Source: Woeseiaceae bacterium (lineage in GTDB: Bacteria; Pseudomonadota; Gammaproteobacteria; Steroidobacterales; Woeseiaceae). Taken from it: DNA of 64,000 bases. Location of the stretch: contig JAJFKP010000004.1 of assembly GCA_021773135.1 (NCBI GenBank), positions 62,001 to 126,000 of the forward strand. The letters are read 5' to 3'. A program made the translations under genes and the position numbers. The notes beneath the pieces were generated by a model. The model searched no databases and was not told where the DNA came from. It saw nothing but the letters and a program-made list of their open reading frames with translations. This document shows positions 20,098 through 28,862 of the stretch, one piece after another (position 1 is the first letter of the stretch; each line of letters begins with the position of its first letter).

Positions 20098-21339
20098 ATG
20101 TCTATAAAAATAAGAGCAACCCTCGTCCTGGTCATTGGCACTATCCTTGGTGTCAGCCTGTCATTGGGCGGAGGGGCCATAAACAGCCGGGCAACCGCCG
20201 ATACGCGAGACCTGCCGTGGGAGCAGGCACACCTGCTGGCGGAAGTAATGGAGCGCGTCAAACGGGATTATGTTGAGCCCATCGATGACAACGTTCTGCT
20301 CGAAAAAGCCATTCGCGGCATGGTGTCGGATCTGGACCGGCATTCAGCGTTTCTCGATGCGGATGAGTACAAAGATATCCGCGTCAGCACCAGCGGGCGC
20401 TACACAGGAGTCGGAATCGAGGTCAGCGTCGTTGGGGAGTCCCTGTTGGTGGTCGCGCCGATCGACGGCACGCCTGCGCACAAGGCGGGTGTGATGGCGG
20501 GCGACGAGATTATCTCCATTGATGATCGTTCGGTCGCCGATGATGGCCTGGAAGAAACCATCCAGAAACTTCGCGGGCGTGCCGGCACGCCGGTCTCGAT
20601 GCAGGTACGACGCGCAGGCTACGAAGATGCGCTGAGCTTTCGCCTGACCCGCAAGAAAATCGATGTGGCCAGCGTGCGCCACGAGATCCTGGAAGGATCG
20701 GTCGCCTATCTGCGGCTTAGCCAATTCAACCAGACGACCACCGACGAGGTGTCGCGGGCGCTCGACGAAATGATGCAGGAAGCGCAGGAGAACACCGGCA
20801 ATATGCTGACCGGCATGATTCTCGATCTGCGCAACAACCCCGGCGGTGTGCTCGATTCCGCTGTCGACATTACCGACCTGTTTCTCAATGATGGTGTAAT
20901 CGTATCCGCACACGGTCGCTCGCCGGAATCGCAGTTCACCCGCAGTGCGCAGGATGGGGACATTCTGGATGGTGCCGCCATAGCGGTGCTCGTCAATGGC
21001 GGTTCCGCATCGGCGTCAGAGATCGTTGCAGGCGCATTACAGGATCATAATCGTGCAACGATTATCGGTACCAAAACTTTTGGCAAAGGTCTCGTGCAAA
21101 CTGTAATGCCGCTATCGAAAGGGCGAGCCATCAAGCTCACTACGTCGCATTATTTTACGCCTTCCGGAGATTCGATTAATGAAGTTGGCGTGCAGCCGGA
21201 TGTATACATAGAAGGCTCCGGACAACACCCCGACCATAGTTTGCGCACGCTGCTCGATCGTGAGGGAGATGTGCAGCTTATCGAAGCGCTCGAATTGCTG
21301 CGTAATCAACCCATTCTGCAATCGCTGGCACCCGACTAA
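20098..21339 (+). CDS. S41 family C-terminal processing peptidase (CtpA-like)
   Basis: A 413-residue periplasmic serine protease. An N-terminal signal anchor (about 7-26) is followed by a PDZ domain (YTGVGIEVSVVGESLLVVAPIDGTPAHKAGV) and the S41 catalytic domain: Ser in NGGSASASEIVAGAL and Lys in GTKTFGKGLVQT form the Ser-Lys dyad. Such proteases trim envelope proteins and peptidoglycan enzymes. It follows the EnvC-like gene by 91 bases and precedes the YibQ-like gene by 23, so a cell-wall remodelling operon is likely. Confidence 0.95.
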   Translation: MSIKIRATLVLVIGTILGVSLSLGGGAINSRATADTRDLPWEQAHLLAEVMERVKRDYVEPIDDNVLLEKAIRGMVSDLDRHSAFLDADEYKDIRVSTSGRYTGVGIEVSVVGESLLVVAPIDGTPAHKAGVMAGDEIISIDDRSVADDGLEETIQKLRGRAGTPVSMQVRRAGYEDALSFRLTRKKIDVASVRHEILEGSVAYLRLSQFNQTTTDEVSRALDEMMQEAQENTGNMLTGMILDLRNNPGGVLDSAVDITDLFLNDGVIVSAHGRSPESQFTRSAQDGDILDGAAIAVLVNGGSASASEIVAGALQDHNRATIIGTKTFGKGLVQTVMPLSKGRAIKLTTSHYFTPSGDSINEVGVQPDVYIEGSGQHPDHSLRTLLDREGDVQLIEALELLRNQPILQSLAPD

Positions 21340-21362
21340 ACAGATCCCGGAAAACCAATCGA

Positions 21363-22148
21363 ATGGCGCGGCAAGACGTCAAGCAAATCCTGAAGAGTTT
21401 GGGCCAGGCCCTGCTGCTGCTGGCTGGCAGCTATGCCACTGCGGCAACACAGACGCCCCGCATCGCAATCATCATTGACGACCTCGGCTACCAGAAAGCC
21501 GCGGGCGAGCGGGCCATCAGCCTCCCGGGGCCTGTTGCTTACGCCATTCTGCCGAATACACCGAGGGACGCCTATCTCGCCAGGTTTGCGCATGCAAAAG
21601 GCAAGGAGGTACTGCTGCACCTGCCGTTGCAGGCCGTGCAGGACCGCAGTGCGGTCGGCGGCAGCCTGTTACTGGATATGTCGCGACAGCAGTTTCTGCA
21701 GGCATTCTCCAACAGCCTGGAGGCAGTGCCGCATGTGGTTGGCGTTAACAGCCACCGCGGCAGTTTGCTGACGCGCCACCCGGGTCATATGGGCTGGCTG
21801 ATGGAAGAAATCCTGGATCGGGGCGACCTGTTTTTCGTTGACAGCTATACGACGGCAGCTAGCGTTGCGCTGCGGGTTGCCAATGAAAACGGTGTGCCCG
21901 CGCTGCGGCGCGATGTGTTCCTGGATCCGGACCCTGAACCGGCAACGCTGGTACGGGAATTTGCGCGGTTAAAACAATTGGCACGGCAGCAGGGCTTTGC
22001 TGTTGGTATTGGCCACCCGTATGCCGGTACGCTGGCATTCCTCGAAACAGCATTGCCTTTATTGGCAGAAGAAGGATACGAGCTGGTTCGCATCAGTGAT
22101 CTGGTTGCATCACGAGCCGTCCCTGTGAGTGCTACGGCCGCCGATTGA
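21363..22148 (+). CDS. Divergent polysaccharide deacetylase family protein (YibQ-like)
   Basis: A 261-residue exported protein (hydrophobic stretch at about 14-28) of the divergent NodB-fold family. Seen: RIAIIIDDLGYQ at the start of the domain with the metal-site Asp pair, LLHLPLQ, GVNSHRGS and GIGHPYAGTLAFLE. Substrate unknown; periplasmic carbohydrate is inferred from the fold. E. coli has the same envC-yibQ neighbourhood. Confidence 0.9.
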   Translation: MARQDVKQILKSLGQALLLLAGSYATAATQTPRIAIIIDDLGYQKAAGERAISLPGPVAYAILPNTPRDAYLARFAHAKGKEVLLHLPLQAVQDRSAVGGSLLLDMSRQQFLQAFSNSLEAVPHVVGVNSHRGSLLTRHPGHMGWLMEEILDRGDLFFVDSYTTAASVALRVANENGVPALRRDVFLDPDPEPATLVREFARLKQLARQQGFAVGIGHPYAGTLAFLETALPLLAEEGYELVRISDLVASRAVPVSATAAD

Positions 22149-22151
22149 GCG

Positions 22152-22772
22152 ATGAGTTTTTATCGTGAACGAGTATTGCCGGGGCTGATTGACAAGCTCT
22201 GTTCGACAAGTCCGAACCAGAAACAGCGGCAAAAGATCGTGCCGCTTGCCGCGGGTACCGTCCTCGAAATCGGTTTTGGCAGCGGGCTGAACCTGCCATT
22301 TTATGCTACCGGGAAAGTCAGCAAGATCTGGGCGCTCGAGCCGTCCGCGGGGATGCGGCGCAAGGCGGCTGCGCTGATTGACGCGTCGCCAATCGAGGTC
22401 GAATTGATCGACCTGCCGGGCGAAGAAATTCCGCTGGAAAACGACAGCGTCGACACGGTACTGGTGACCTATTCACTGTGCACCATTGCCGACCCGGTAA
22501 CAGCGCTGGAAGGTATGCGCCGGGTGCTAAAGCCACATGGCCGGCTGCTGTATTGCGAGCATGGACTGGCGCCGGACCAGCACGTTGCTCGCTGGCAAAA
22601 TCGACTGAACCCCGCGTGGCGCAGAATCGCTGGTGGATGCCAAATGAACCGTGACATTCCCGCACTGCTGCAAGCAGGCGGATTCTCGGTGCGGGCCGAT
22701 GAACGAATGTATATTCCCGGCATCAGGGTGCTTTGCTACAACTACTGGGGTGCGGCGGTTGCCGCAAACTGA
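22152..22772 (+). CDS. Class I SAM-dependent methyltransferase
   Basis: A 206-residue cytosolic protein. The SAM-binding motif VLEIGFGSGLNLPFY lies near 37-51, the acidic loop WALEPSAGM after it, and the post-I and post-III motifs TVLVTYSLCTI and LKPHGRLLYCEHG fit Methyltransf_11 proteins. The substrate cannot be deduced; relatives are often loosely labelled phospholipid or UbiE-like methyltransferases. It starts three bases after the yibQ-like stop, suggesting co-transcription. Confidence 0.88.
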   Translation: MSFYRERVLPGLIDKLCSTSPNQKQRQKIVPLAAGTVLEIGFGSGLNLPFYATGKVSKIWALEPSAGMRRKAAALIDASPIEVELIDLPGEEIPLENDSVDTVLVTYSLCTIADPVTALEGMRRVLKPHGRLLYCEHGLAPDQHVARWQNRLNPAWRRIAGGCQMNRDIPALLQAGGFSVRADERMYIPGIRVLCYNYWGAAVAAN

Positions 22773-22820
22773 CCGGATAAAGGGTTGAACATTAGCTGCC
22801 GACTCGCCTCTAATGGATGA

Positions 22821-23831
22821 ATGATTTTGCGCGAATTCCTTATGACAAAACCAATTAACACCGTGGCGCCGGTTATCCTGCTGCTGTTGCTCTGTTTCAC
22901 AGGCCAGGCGGTTGCCCAGGACGAGCCGGCAGTGCCGAAAGACCCGGTCGCCTGCCCGATGGTGTATGACCCCGTATGCGGCAGCGATGGCAAGACCTAT
23001 TCCAATGACTGCGTGGCTCGTGTTGCCGGCATGCAAATTGTGGGTCAGGGCGAATGTCCGCGAGTAGCGCCACTGCAGGGCACCTCGCCTGATGATGCAC
23101 CACTCGCCGGCGAGCTGTGCCCGGAAGTATTCGCACCGGTATGCGGTGACGATGGCAATACTTACGGCAACCAGTGTCTCGCTGCGGTTGCCGGCATAGA
23201 AGAAGTAAGCATAGGCGCCTGTTCAATAGAATTGGAGAGTTGCCCGGACGACTTTGAACCGGTGTGCGGAGTGGACGGCAATACCTATAGCAATGTTTGT
23301 TTTGCAAGCGCTTCCGGAGTTGAGATCCAGGACCTCGGCGCCTGTGCAGCAACCGGCTGCCCGGCCGACTACGATCCGGTTTGCGGCGTGAATGCCAGGA
23401 CCTATCAAAATCGTTGCGAGGCAGACCTCGATCGGGTTCCGGTGCAGCGAGCCGGGGTGTGTGACGTCAACAACTGCCCCAAGATTTACATACCGGTCTG
23501 TGGACCGGATGGCACCAGCTACGACAATGCCTGCGAGGCTCAGGCGGTGGGCGTCGACGTCGTAACGCAGGGCGCCTGTAATACGCGGCCGTGCCCAAAT
23601 CTGTACGTACCCGTTTGCGGTGCCGATGACCTGACTTATGGCAATGCCTGCCTTGCGGAACGTGCCGGCAAACGCATAATGCATGCAGGTCTTTGTGAAG
23701 CACAGGGCCGCAACTGTCCCCGTGTGTACCAACCGGTCTGCGGCTTGAATGGCATTACTTACGAGAACGATTGTCAGCTCCAAAACGCCAACGAGACGCT
23801 CGCCTACGCCGGAGCGTGTGTCGGGCAATAA
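22821..23831 (+). CDS. Secreted protein with seven tandem Kazal-like domains
   Basis: A 336-residue exported protein: signal peptide with a Leu-rich core (about 15-32), then seven repeats of the form CPxxYxPVCGxDGxTYxNxC...GxC, starting near residue 45 and running to the C terminus. Each repeat keeps Kazal cysteines 2, 3, 4 and 6 at the classic spacing (C-x7-C-x10-C) but lacks cysteines 1 and 5, so each should have two disulfides rather than three. Kazal domains usually inhibit serine proteases, and the residues just before the second Cys would be the reactive loop; inhibition here is inference. GGATGA precedes the ATG at 22821; a second ATG at 22842 is possible. Confidence 0.92.
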   Translation: MILREFLMTKPINTVAPVILLLLLCFTGQAVAQDEPAVPKDPVACPMVYDPVCGSDGKTYSNDCVARVAGMQIVGQGECPRVAPLQGTSPDDAPLAGELCPEVFAPVCGDDGNTYGNQCLAAVAGIEEVSIGACSIELESCPDDFEPVCGVDGNTYSNVCFASASGVEIQDLGACAATGCPADYDPVCGVNARTYQNRCEADLDRVPVQRAGVCDVNNCPKIYIPVCGPDGTSYDNACEAQAVGVDVVTQGACNTRPCPNLYVPVCGADDLTYGNACLAERAGKRIMHAGLCEAQGRNCPRVYQPVCGLNGITYENDCQLQNANETLAYAGACVGQ

Positions 23832-23881
23832 ATTTCGTTCGGCCGGCTTTGCCGGGCTGTGCTATGAGGCAAGACGCACGT

Positions 23882-24256
23882 ATGACACCAACAGCAATCA
23901 TCAGAAAGTGGATCGAGTGTTTTAATGCCGCAGACGTCGATGGACTGATGGCGCTGTATGCCGCCGATGCGGTGAACGACCAGGTCGTTTTTACCGAGCC
24001 ACTGCACGGAAGTGACGACATCAGGAAGATGTTCGAGCTCGAATTCTCGAGAGCGAAAATGGTTTGTATCGAGGAACAGATTTACGCAGACGGTGACACC
24101 GCAATGCTGCAGTGGCGGGACCCGCTAGGGCTGCGCGGGTGCGGCTTTTTTACCGTCAGGAATGGCCGAATCGTGCACCAGAAAGGCTACTTCGATCAGC
24201 TGACGTTCTTCAAAGCGCAGGGGCTGCCGGTCCCGCAGGATTATCTCGAGGGCTGA
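23882..24256 (+). CDS. SnoaL-like / nuclear transport factor 2-fold protein
   Basis: A 124-residue protein beginning MTPTAIIRKWIECFNAADVDGLMALYAADAV, the standard opening of the NTF2-like SnoaL family (cone-shaped alpha+beta barrel). The middle has HGSDDIRKMFELEF and the end GRIVHQKGYFDQLTFFKAQGLP. Such proteins are small isomerases, dehydratases or binding proteins; the role here is unknown. ATG at 23864 would add six residues; I prefer 23882 because relatives begin there. A stand-alone gene, convergent with the HerA-like ATPase. Confidence 0.8.
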   Translation: MTPTAIIRKWIECFNAADVDGLMALYAADAVNDQVVFTEPLHGSDDIRKMFELEFSRAKMVCIEEQIYADGDTAMLQWRDPLGLRGCGFFTVRNGRIVHQKGYFDQLTFFKAQGLPVPQDYLEG

Positions 24257-24290
24257 TGCCGCGCGTCGGCAGGTCCGCCCCGGAACGATC

Positions 24291-26687
24291 CTACCAGGCC
24301 GGTTCGAGCCGGCCATCACCTTTGTCGCGATAGGGCATCCACAGCAACCCAATCAAAGGCACGCTGATATCGGTTGCCTTGGCCTTTACCTCTACTTCAT
24401 TGAGCTCTTCCGTCTGGGCGTCATAGGCGTCATCCAGCGCATCGACCTCCTGTTGCAGATCATTTTCGAGCGTCGTCAGGTCGTCGCGAACTTTCTTTGC
24501 AGTAGCCTTTGCGCGATCTACATCACCGGCCTCTTTGCGAGCGCCCGATGCGCTGCGAATCGCGGTGCCCATCTTACTCGCCGAGGCGCTCGTTAGTTTC
24601 TTGCGCCCCAGCACGGCACCGAGAATGGCGGTGCCGAACGAAATGGCGGTATCGAGCTTCTTCTTGCTTGATTGCTGCTGTTCGCGCTCGATGGCCTGCT
24701 GCGCGCGCAGCAGCCGATTCTCCAGTGTCGCGGCTTTCGTCGAGTAACGTTTTCGGAGCTTCGCAACCGCAACATCGCGGCGTTCGTTGGCAAGCTGTTG
24801 CAGGCGAACTCGAAAGTCTCCCTCGCTTTCTCCGGCTGTGGATGTCAGCTTGTATTTCTTGCTGCGATACAACGTGATGGTTTGATTCTGGCGCAACCAG
24901 CGTTTGAACTCGCGGCTCCAGCCAGTATATTTTTTCTCGTTCGACCCATCAGCAGGAAGCTCGGCATAAGTCCCGCTCGCCTCCCCGTCGCTGACAAGGT
25001 TGTCTGCCTGCAGGTCCAGCGGTTCGGCATGGTCCCAGTCGACGGTGACCGGGCCATCTTCAAACTCAACGGTAAACAGCATTTCCTTGCGTTCGCTGAC
25101 GTCGTACCGTGCATTGCTGAAAGTCATGTCGCTGGCGGCAACCAGTCGCGGAAAATATTGCAGTCCCTCATCGGCTGCAGGCAAGTAGAACTGCCGGATT
25201 GATGGCGCCATGACCGGCGCATCGCCCCCGGCCGCTGCCGGTTTCGATACCGCACCTGCACCCGCATCTATCGCGGCGGGTTTTCGCCCCGCCATGAGCA
25301 TCTTTATCTGGTCGCGGGTCATCGGTCCGGCGAGATATGACATGACCCAGCGGGTATTGAAAACGACGGTGTCTTCTTCGTGCACGTTATGCAGCAGGAA
25401 CCGTCGCTTGCCCAGGCCGGCAAGCGTTCTCTCCATGCGTTGCTTGTCGAACGTCCCGCCCTGGTTTGCGCCCTCAAGGCCCTCCATAACACGTGCCTTG
25501 TCGCGCTCGGTCTGCAGCCGCCCGATAAACCAGGTACCGGTGTTCGACAGCCCCTTGTAGTCGAGATCCACCGGGTTCTGCGTCGACAGCACCAGACCGA
25601 GGCCATACGCACGTGCCTGTTTCAGCAAGGTCAGCAGCAAACGTTTAGTGGGCGGATTCGCGACCGGCGGCATATAGCCAAATATTTCGTCCATGTACAG
25701 TATCGCGCGTAAACTTGAGGTGCCCTGTTGCGCGCGCATCCAGCCAATCAGATCATTCAACAGCATGGCCACAAAGAACATGCGCTCGTTTTCATCCAGG
25801 TGTGCAATCGACATCACCGATATGCGTGGCTTGCCCGACTCGGTGTACAGCAGCCTGCCTGAGTCCAGGGCCTCACCCTCCATCCACACGCTGAAGCCGG
25901 GCGCCGCGAGCAGGTTATTAAGGCGCATGGCGAGTGAGAAGCGGTCTTTCGACGGATAGAACGACTCGATGTCCATCACACCGACCCGATTGATCGGCGG
26001 CGTCTGAATGGCCGCGATCAGTGCAGCGATGTCGAGATCGCGCCCATCCTGCCAGGCGTGATCAAGAATCTGCGAAATAAGAATGTGTTCACGACTGGTA
26101 ATGGGATCTGCATTGATTCCCAGCAAAGAAAGAATGCTCGTTGCCGTCGCCTGCACCCGTTCCCGATAGAGGTCACCGTCTTCCATCAACACACGCTTTG
26201 GCGCTGTAAACGACTGCAACACGGAAACCGGCTGGCCGGCGTTACTGCCCGGCGTGTAGATGGAGACGTCGGTTTTCTCGCGAAACTTTTTAATGCGTGC
26301 GCCGTCCTGACCCGAACCGGCGAGACCCTTTTTCCACAGCGCCGCCTGCCCTTTGGCATATTCGTCCGGTGTCTGGCCTTTATCACTTGCCGCCCGGGTG
26401 TTGATCCACGGCTTGAAGCTGTCCGCATCGAAACCCGGAAACGTCAGCATCAGGTTGCCCATATCACCTTTCGGATCGATCGCGATCACCGGGATATTGT
26501 CCATGGCAGCTTCTTCGAGAATGCCAATGCCCAGGCCGGTCTTGCCGGACCCGGTCATGCCGATAATCACCGCATGCGTGGTCAGGTCCTTGGCGTCATA
26601 CAACACCAGGTCGTCGGTGCGTTCATCGGTCTCGGTGTCATGCCTTTTACCGAGGTAGAAAGCGCCAAGTTTTTCATAATCAAGCAT
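24291..26687 (-). CDS. HerA-like helicase/ATP-binding protein (DUF853 family)
   Basis: A 798-residue P-loop ATPase of the FtsK/HerA clade. Walker A GMTGSGKT is at about 43-50, IPVIAIDPKGDMGNL follows, Walker B is in AILYMDEIFGYMPP near 330, and an arginine-containing LSTQNPVDLDYKGLSN segment lies after it. The C-terminal third includes a long, strongly charged coiled coil (about 630-770) before the ending LIGLLWMPYRDKGDG. HerA proteins translocate DNA with nucleases in repair, but no nurA-like partner is adjacent. It starts nine bases after the OPT transporter stop, so the two are probably co-transcribed. Confidence 0.88.
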   Translation of the reverse strand: MLDYEKLGAFYLGKRHDTETDERTDDLVLYDAKDLTTHAVIIGMTGSGKTGLGIGILEEAAMDNIPVIAIDPKGDMGNLMLTFPGFDADSFKPWINTRAASDKGQTPDEYAKGQAALWKKGLAGSGQDGARIKKFREKTDVSIYTPGSNAGQPVSVLQSFTAPKRVLMEDGDLYRERVQATATSILSLLGINADPITSREHILISQILDHAWQDGRDLDIAALIAAIQTPPINRVGVMDIESFYPSKDRFSLAMRLNNLLAAPGFSVWMEGEALDSGRLLYTESGKPRISVMSIAHLDENERMFFVAMLLNDLIGWMRAQQGTSSLRAILYMDEIFGYMPPVANPPTKRLLLTLLKQARAYGLGLVLSTQNPVDLDYKGLSNTGTWFIGRLQTERDKARVMEGLEGANQGGTFDKQRMERTLAGLGKRRFLLHNVHEEDTVVFNTRWVMSYLAGPMTRDQIKMLMAGRKPAAIDAGAGAVSKPAAAGGDAPVMAPSIRQFYLPAADEGLQYFPRLVAASDMTFSNARYDVSERKEMLFTVEFEDGPVTVDWDHAEPLDLQADNLVSDGEASGTYAELPADGSNEKKYTGWSREFKRWLRQNQTITLYRSKKYKLTSTAGESEGDFRVRLQQLANERRDVAVAKLRKRYSTKAATLENRLLRAQQAIEREQQQSSKKKLDTAISFGTAILGAVLGRKKLTSASASKMGTAIRSASGARKEAGDVDRAKATAKKVRDDLTTLENDLQQEVDALDDAYDAQTEELNEVEVKAKATDISVPLIGLLWMPYRDKGDGRLEPAW

Positions 26688-26696
26688 CAGTTTTAT

Positions 26697-28622
26697 TTAC
26701 TCCGACTTTGCTGCGGCGACGCGGTACATCCACAAACAGACCATGCCGATGACCACAATTCCGACACCGCCACCAAACTGCAGCGACTCGCCAAGGGCAA
26801 ATACGTCGGGGTTACCTGAGCGTACGATCGGGATGGCCATGAGAATGCCGACGAGTGCCTCACCGGTGATCAGGCCAGCGGCGAATAACATGCCGTGGCG
26901 CATACTTTTTTCACCGTCGACTCCCCGGCGCGCGTGCACCCTGGCGGCGAAATGCGCAATCAGACCGCCAACCAGAATTGCGGACGAGAGCTCCAGCGGC
27001 AGGTAAATGCCGACGGCGACCGCGAGCACCGGGGCGCGAAATGAAGAGCCTTTCGCCTTCAGAATTTCGTCGGTGATGATAACGAGGATTCCGACCACAG
27101 CGCCGATCAGCGCCATGGTCCACGGCAGGCCGCCCTGGAACACCCCCTGCGCAACCGAAGCCATAAGCGTCGCCTGTGGCGCCGACAAGGGGTTGGGATG
27201 CTCCGCGGTCGGTACACCGATGCCGTAAGCCTGCAGCAGCAGGTTGAGGATTGGCGCCATGACGAATACGGCCGAGAGAACGCCAACACCCTGCATGACC
27301 TGCTGTTTCCACGGCGTTGCACCGAGAATGTGGCCAGCCTTCAGGTCCTGCATATTGTCCCCCGCGATCGCCGCTGCGCAGCAGACCACGCCGCCGATCA
27401 TAATGGCTGCAGAAGGCCCAATGCCGGAATCTGCGCCCATCATCGCGAGCAGCACGAGCGACGCGAACAGGATGGTCGCGATCGTGATGCCCGAGATCGG
27501 ATTGTTGGATGAACCGACAAGACCGGCCATGTAACCCGCCACTGAAGAAAACAGGAAACCGGCAACGACCATTATCAAGGTCATCGCAATACTGATGCCG
27601 AAATTGGACACGATGTTCTGGTACAGAATGAATATCGGGATGACGAACAGGCCAATGCCGATCATCACGAAGTTCATCGGCATATCGCGTTCGGTATGGT
27701 TCGTTACCGCGGATGGGCCTGCTTTGTACTGAGCAAGGCCGCTCTTGATGCCGTCGACCAATGAGCCGCGCATGGAAATCAGCGCCCACACGCCGCCAAC
27801 CACCATCGAGCCGACGCCGAGATAACGAATCTGCTGGCTCCATATCTGACCGGAGAGATCTTCTGCGCTGGCCCCTGCTGCATGCAGCGCAGCCAGTTCA
27901 GGACTGCTGTCGAGGAAGAAGGCCGAATAAATCGGAATTCCCAGGTACCAGGAAATAGCGCCACCCGCGAACACCAGTACAGAAATATTCAGGCCGACGA
28001 TAAAACCGACGCTGATCAATGCCGGCGACAGGTTAATGCCGACATAACCAATCGTTGAGCCGCCAAAGTAGCGCGCCGCCTGTGCGGTGCCGGTTAGAAT
28101 CTTAAGGCCGGTGGCGGCAAACTTGATCACCGCGCCGGTGATTGCGGCCATGGCGAGAAACCTGATCCCACCGGACGGGTCCTCGCCGACCTTGAGCACC
28201 TCAGCGGTCGCAACACCTTCCGGGTACGCGAGGTTCTGCTCGACGATCAGCGACCGGCGCAATGGAATCGTAAACAGCACACCGAGCAGCCCGCCGAGGC
28301 CGGCGATGGCGCTGACCCACCAGTAGTCGAAGACATCCCAGTAGCCGAGAATGATCAACGCCGGAATCGTGAAAATGACGCCGGCAGCAAGCGACTCACC
28401 CGCTGACGCTGCGGTCTGCACGATGTTGTTTTCAAGAATATTCGAAGTCTTGAACATCCGCAGTATGGCCATCGATATGACGGCGGCAGGAATAGATGCG
28501 GATACTGTCAACCCGGCAAATAACCCCAAGTATGCATTTGCACCGGAAAGTACGGCAGAGAGAACGACGCCAAGCAGTATTGCCTTGACGGTCAGTTGCG
28601 GTAACGCGGGTGGTGTATTCAT
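26697..28622 (-). CDS. OPT family oligopeptide transporter
   Basis: A ~641-residue inner-membrane transporter with many hydrophobic segments. Family segments: SGANAYLGLFAGLTVSASIPAA near the N terminus, NNIVQTAASAGESLAAGVIFT, and NPISGITIATILFASLVLL. OPT proteins carry peptides or metal chelates using the proton gradient; substrate unknown. I choose the ATG at 28622 (MNTPPALPQ), which has GGAGAGG upstream, not the upstream start at 28691. Divergent from the sodium:solute symporter. Confidence 0.92.
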   Translation of the reverse strand: MNTPPALPQLTVKAILLGVVLSAVLSGANAYLGLFAGLTVSASIPAAVISMAILRMFKTSNILENNIVQTAASAGESLAAGVIFTIPALIILGYWDVFDYWWVSAIAGLGGLLGVLFTIPLRRSLIVEQNLAYPEGVATAEVLKVGEDPSGGIRFLAMAAITGAVIKFAATGLKILTGTAQAARYFGGSTIGYVGINLSPALISVGFIVGLNISVLVFAGGAISWYLGIPIYSAFFLDSSPELAALHAAGASAEDLSGQIWSQQIRYLGVGSMVVGGVWALISMRGSLVDGIKSGLAQYKAGPSAVTNHTERDMPMNFVMIGIGLFVIPIFILYQNIVSNFGISIAMTLIMVVAGFLFSSVAGYMAGLVGSSNNPISGITIATILFASLVLLAMMGADSGIGPSAAIMIGGVVCCAAAIAGDNMQDLKAGHILGATPWKQQVMQGVGVLSAVFVMAPILNLLLQAYGIGVPTAEHPNPLSAPQATLMASVAQGVFQGGLPWTMALIGAVVGILVIITDEILKAKGSSFRAPVLAVAVGIYLPLELSSAILVGGLIAHFAARVHARRGVDGEKSMRHGMLFAAGLITGEALVGILMAIPIVRSGNPDVFALGESLQFGGGVGIVVIGMVCLWMYRVAAAKSE

Positions 28623-28862
28623 AGACCTCTCCGGTTCTTCTTGTTGTGTAGGCTGCTTCGGCCGTCGGCAATTATCGCGCAGCCGCTGCATTTTAGCTGA
28701 CAGTTAAGGCGATGCCTATCAGCTGCGGCAACCGCGGCCCCGTATGATACCTTTGGCGCAGCCGCCTGGCCCGGTCTGCTGCACAGACGAATTCTGACAA
28801 TAAACTGGCAGCCACACGCCGACCCGGCCGAAACTGAAGTGCATTCGCGAAAGAGGACGCAA

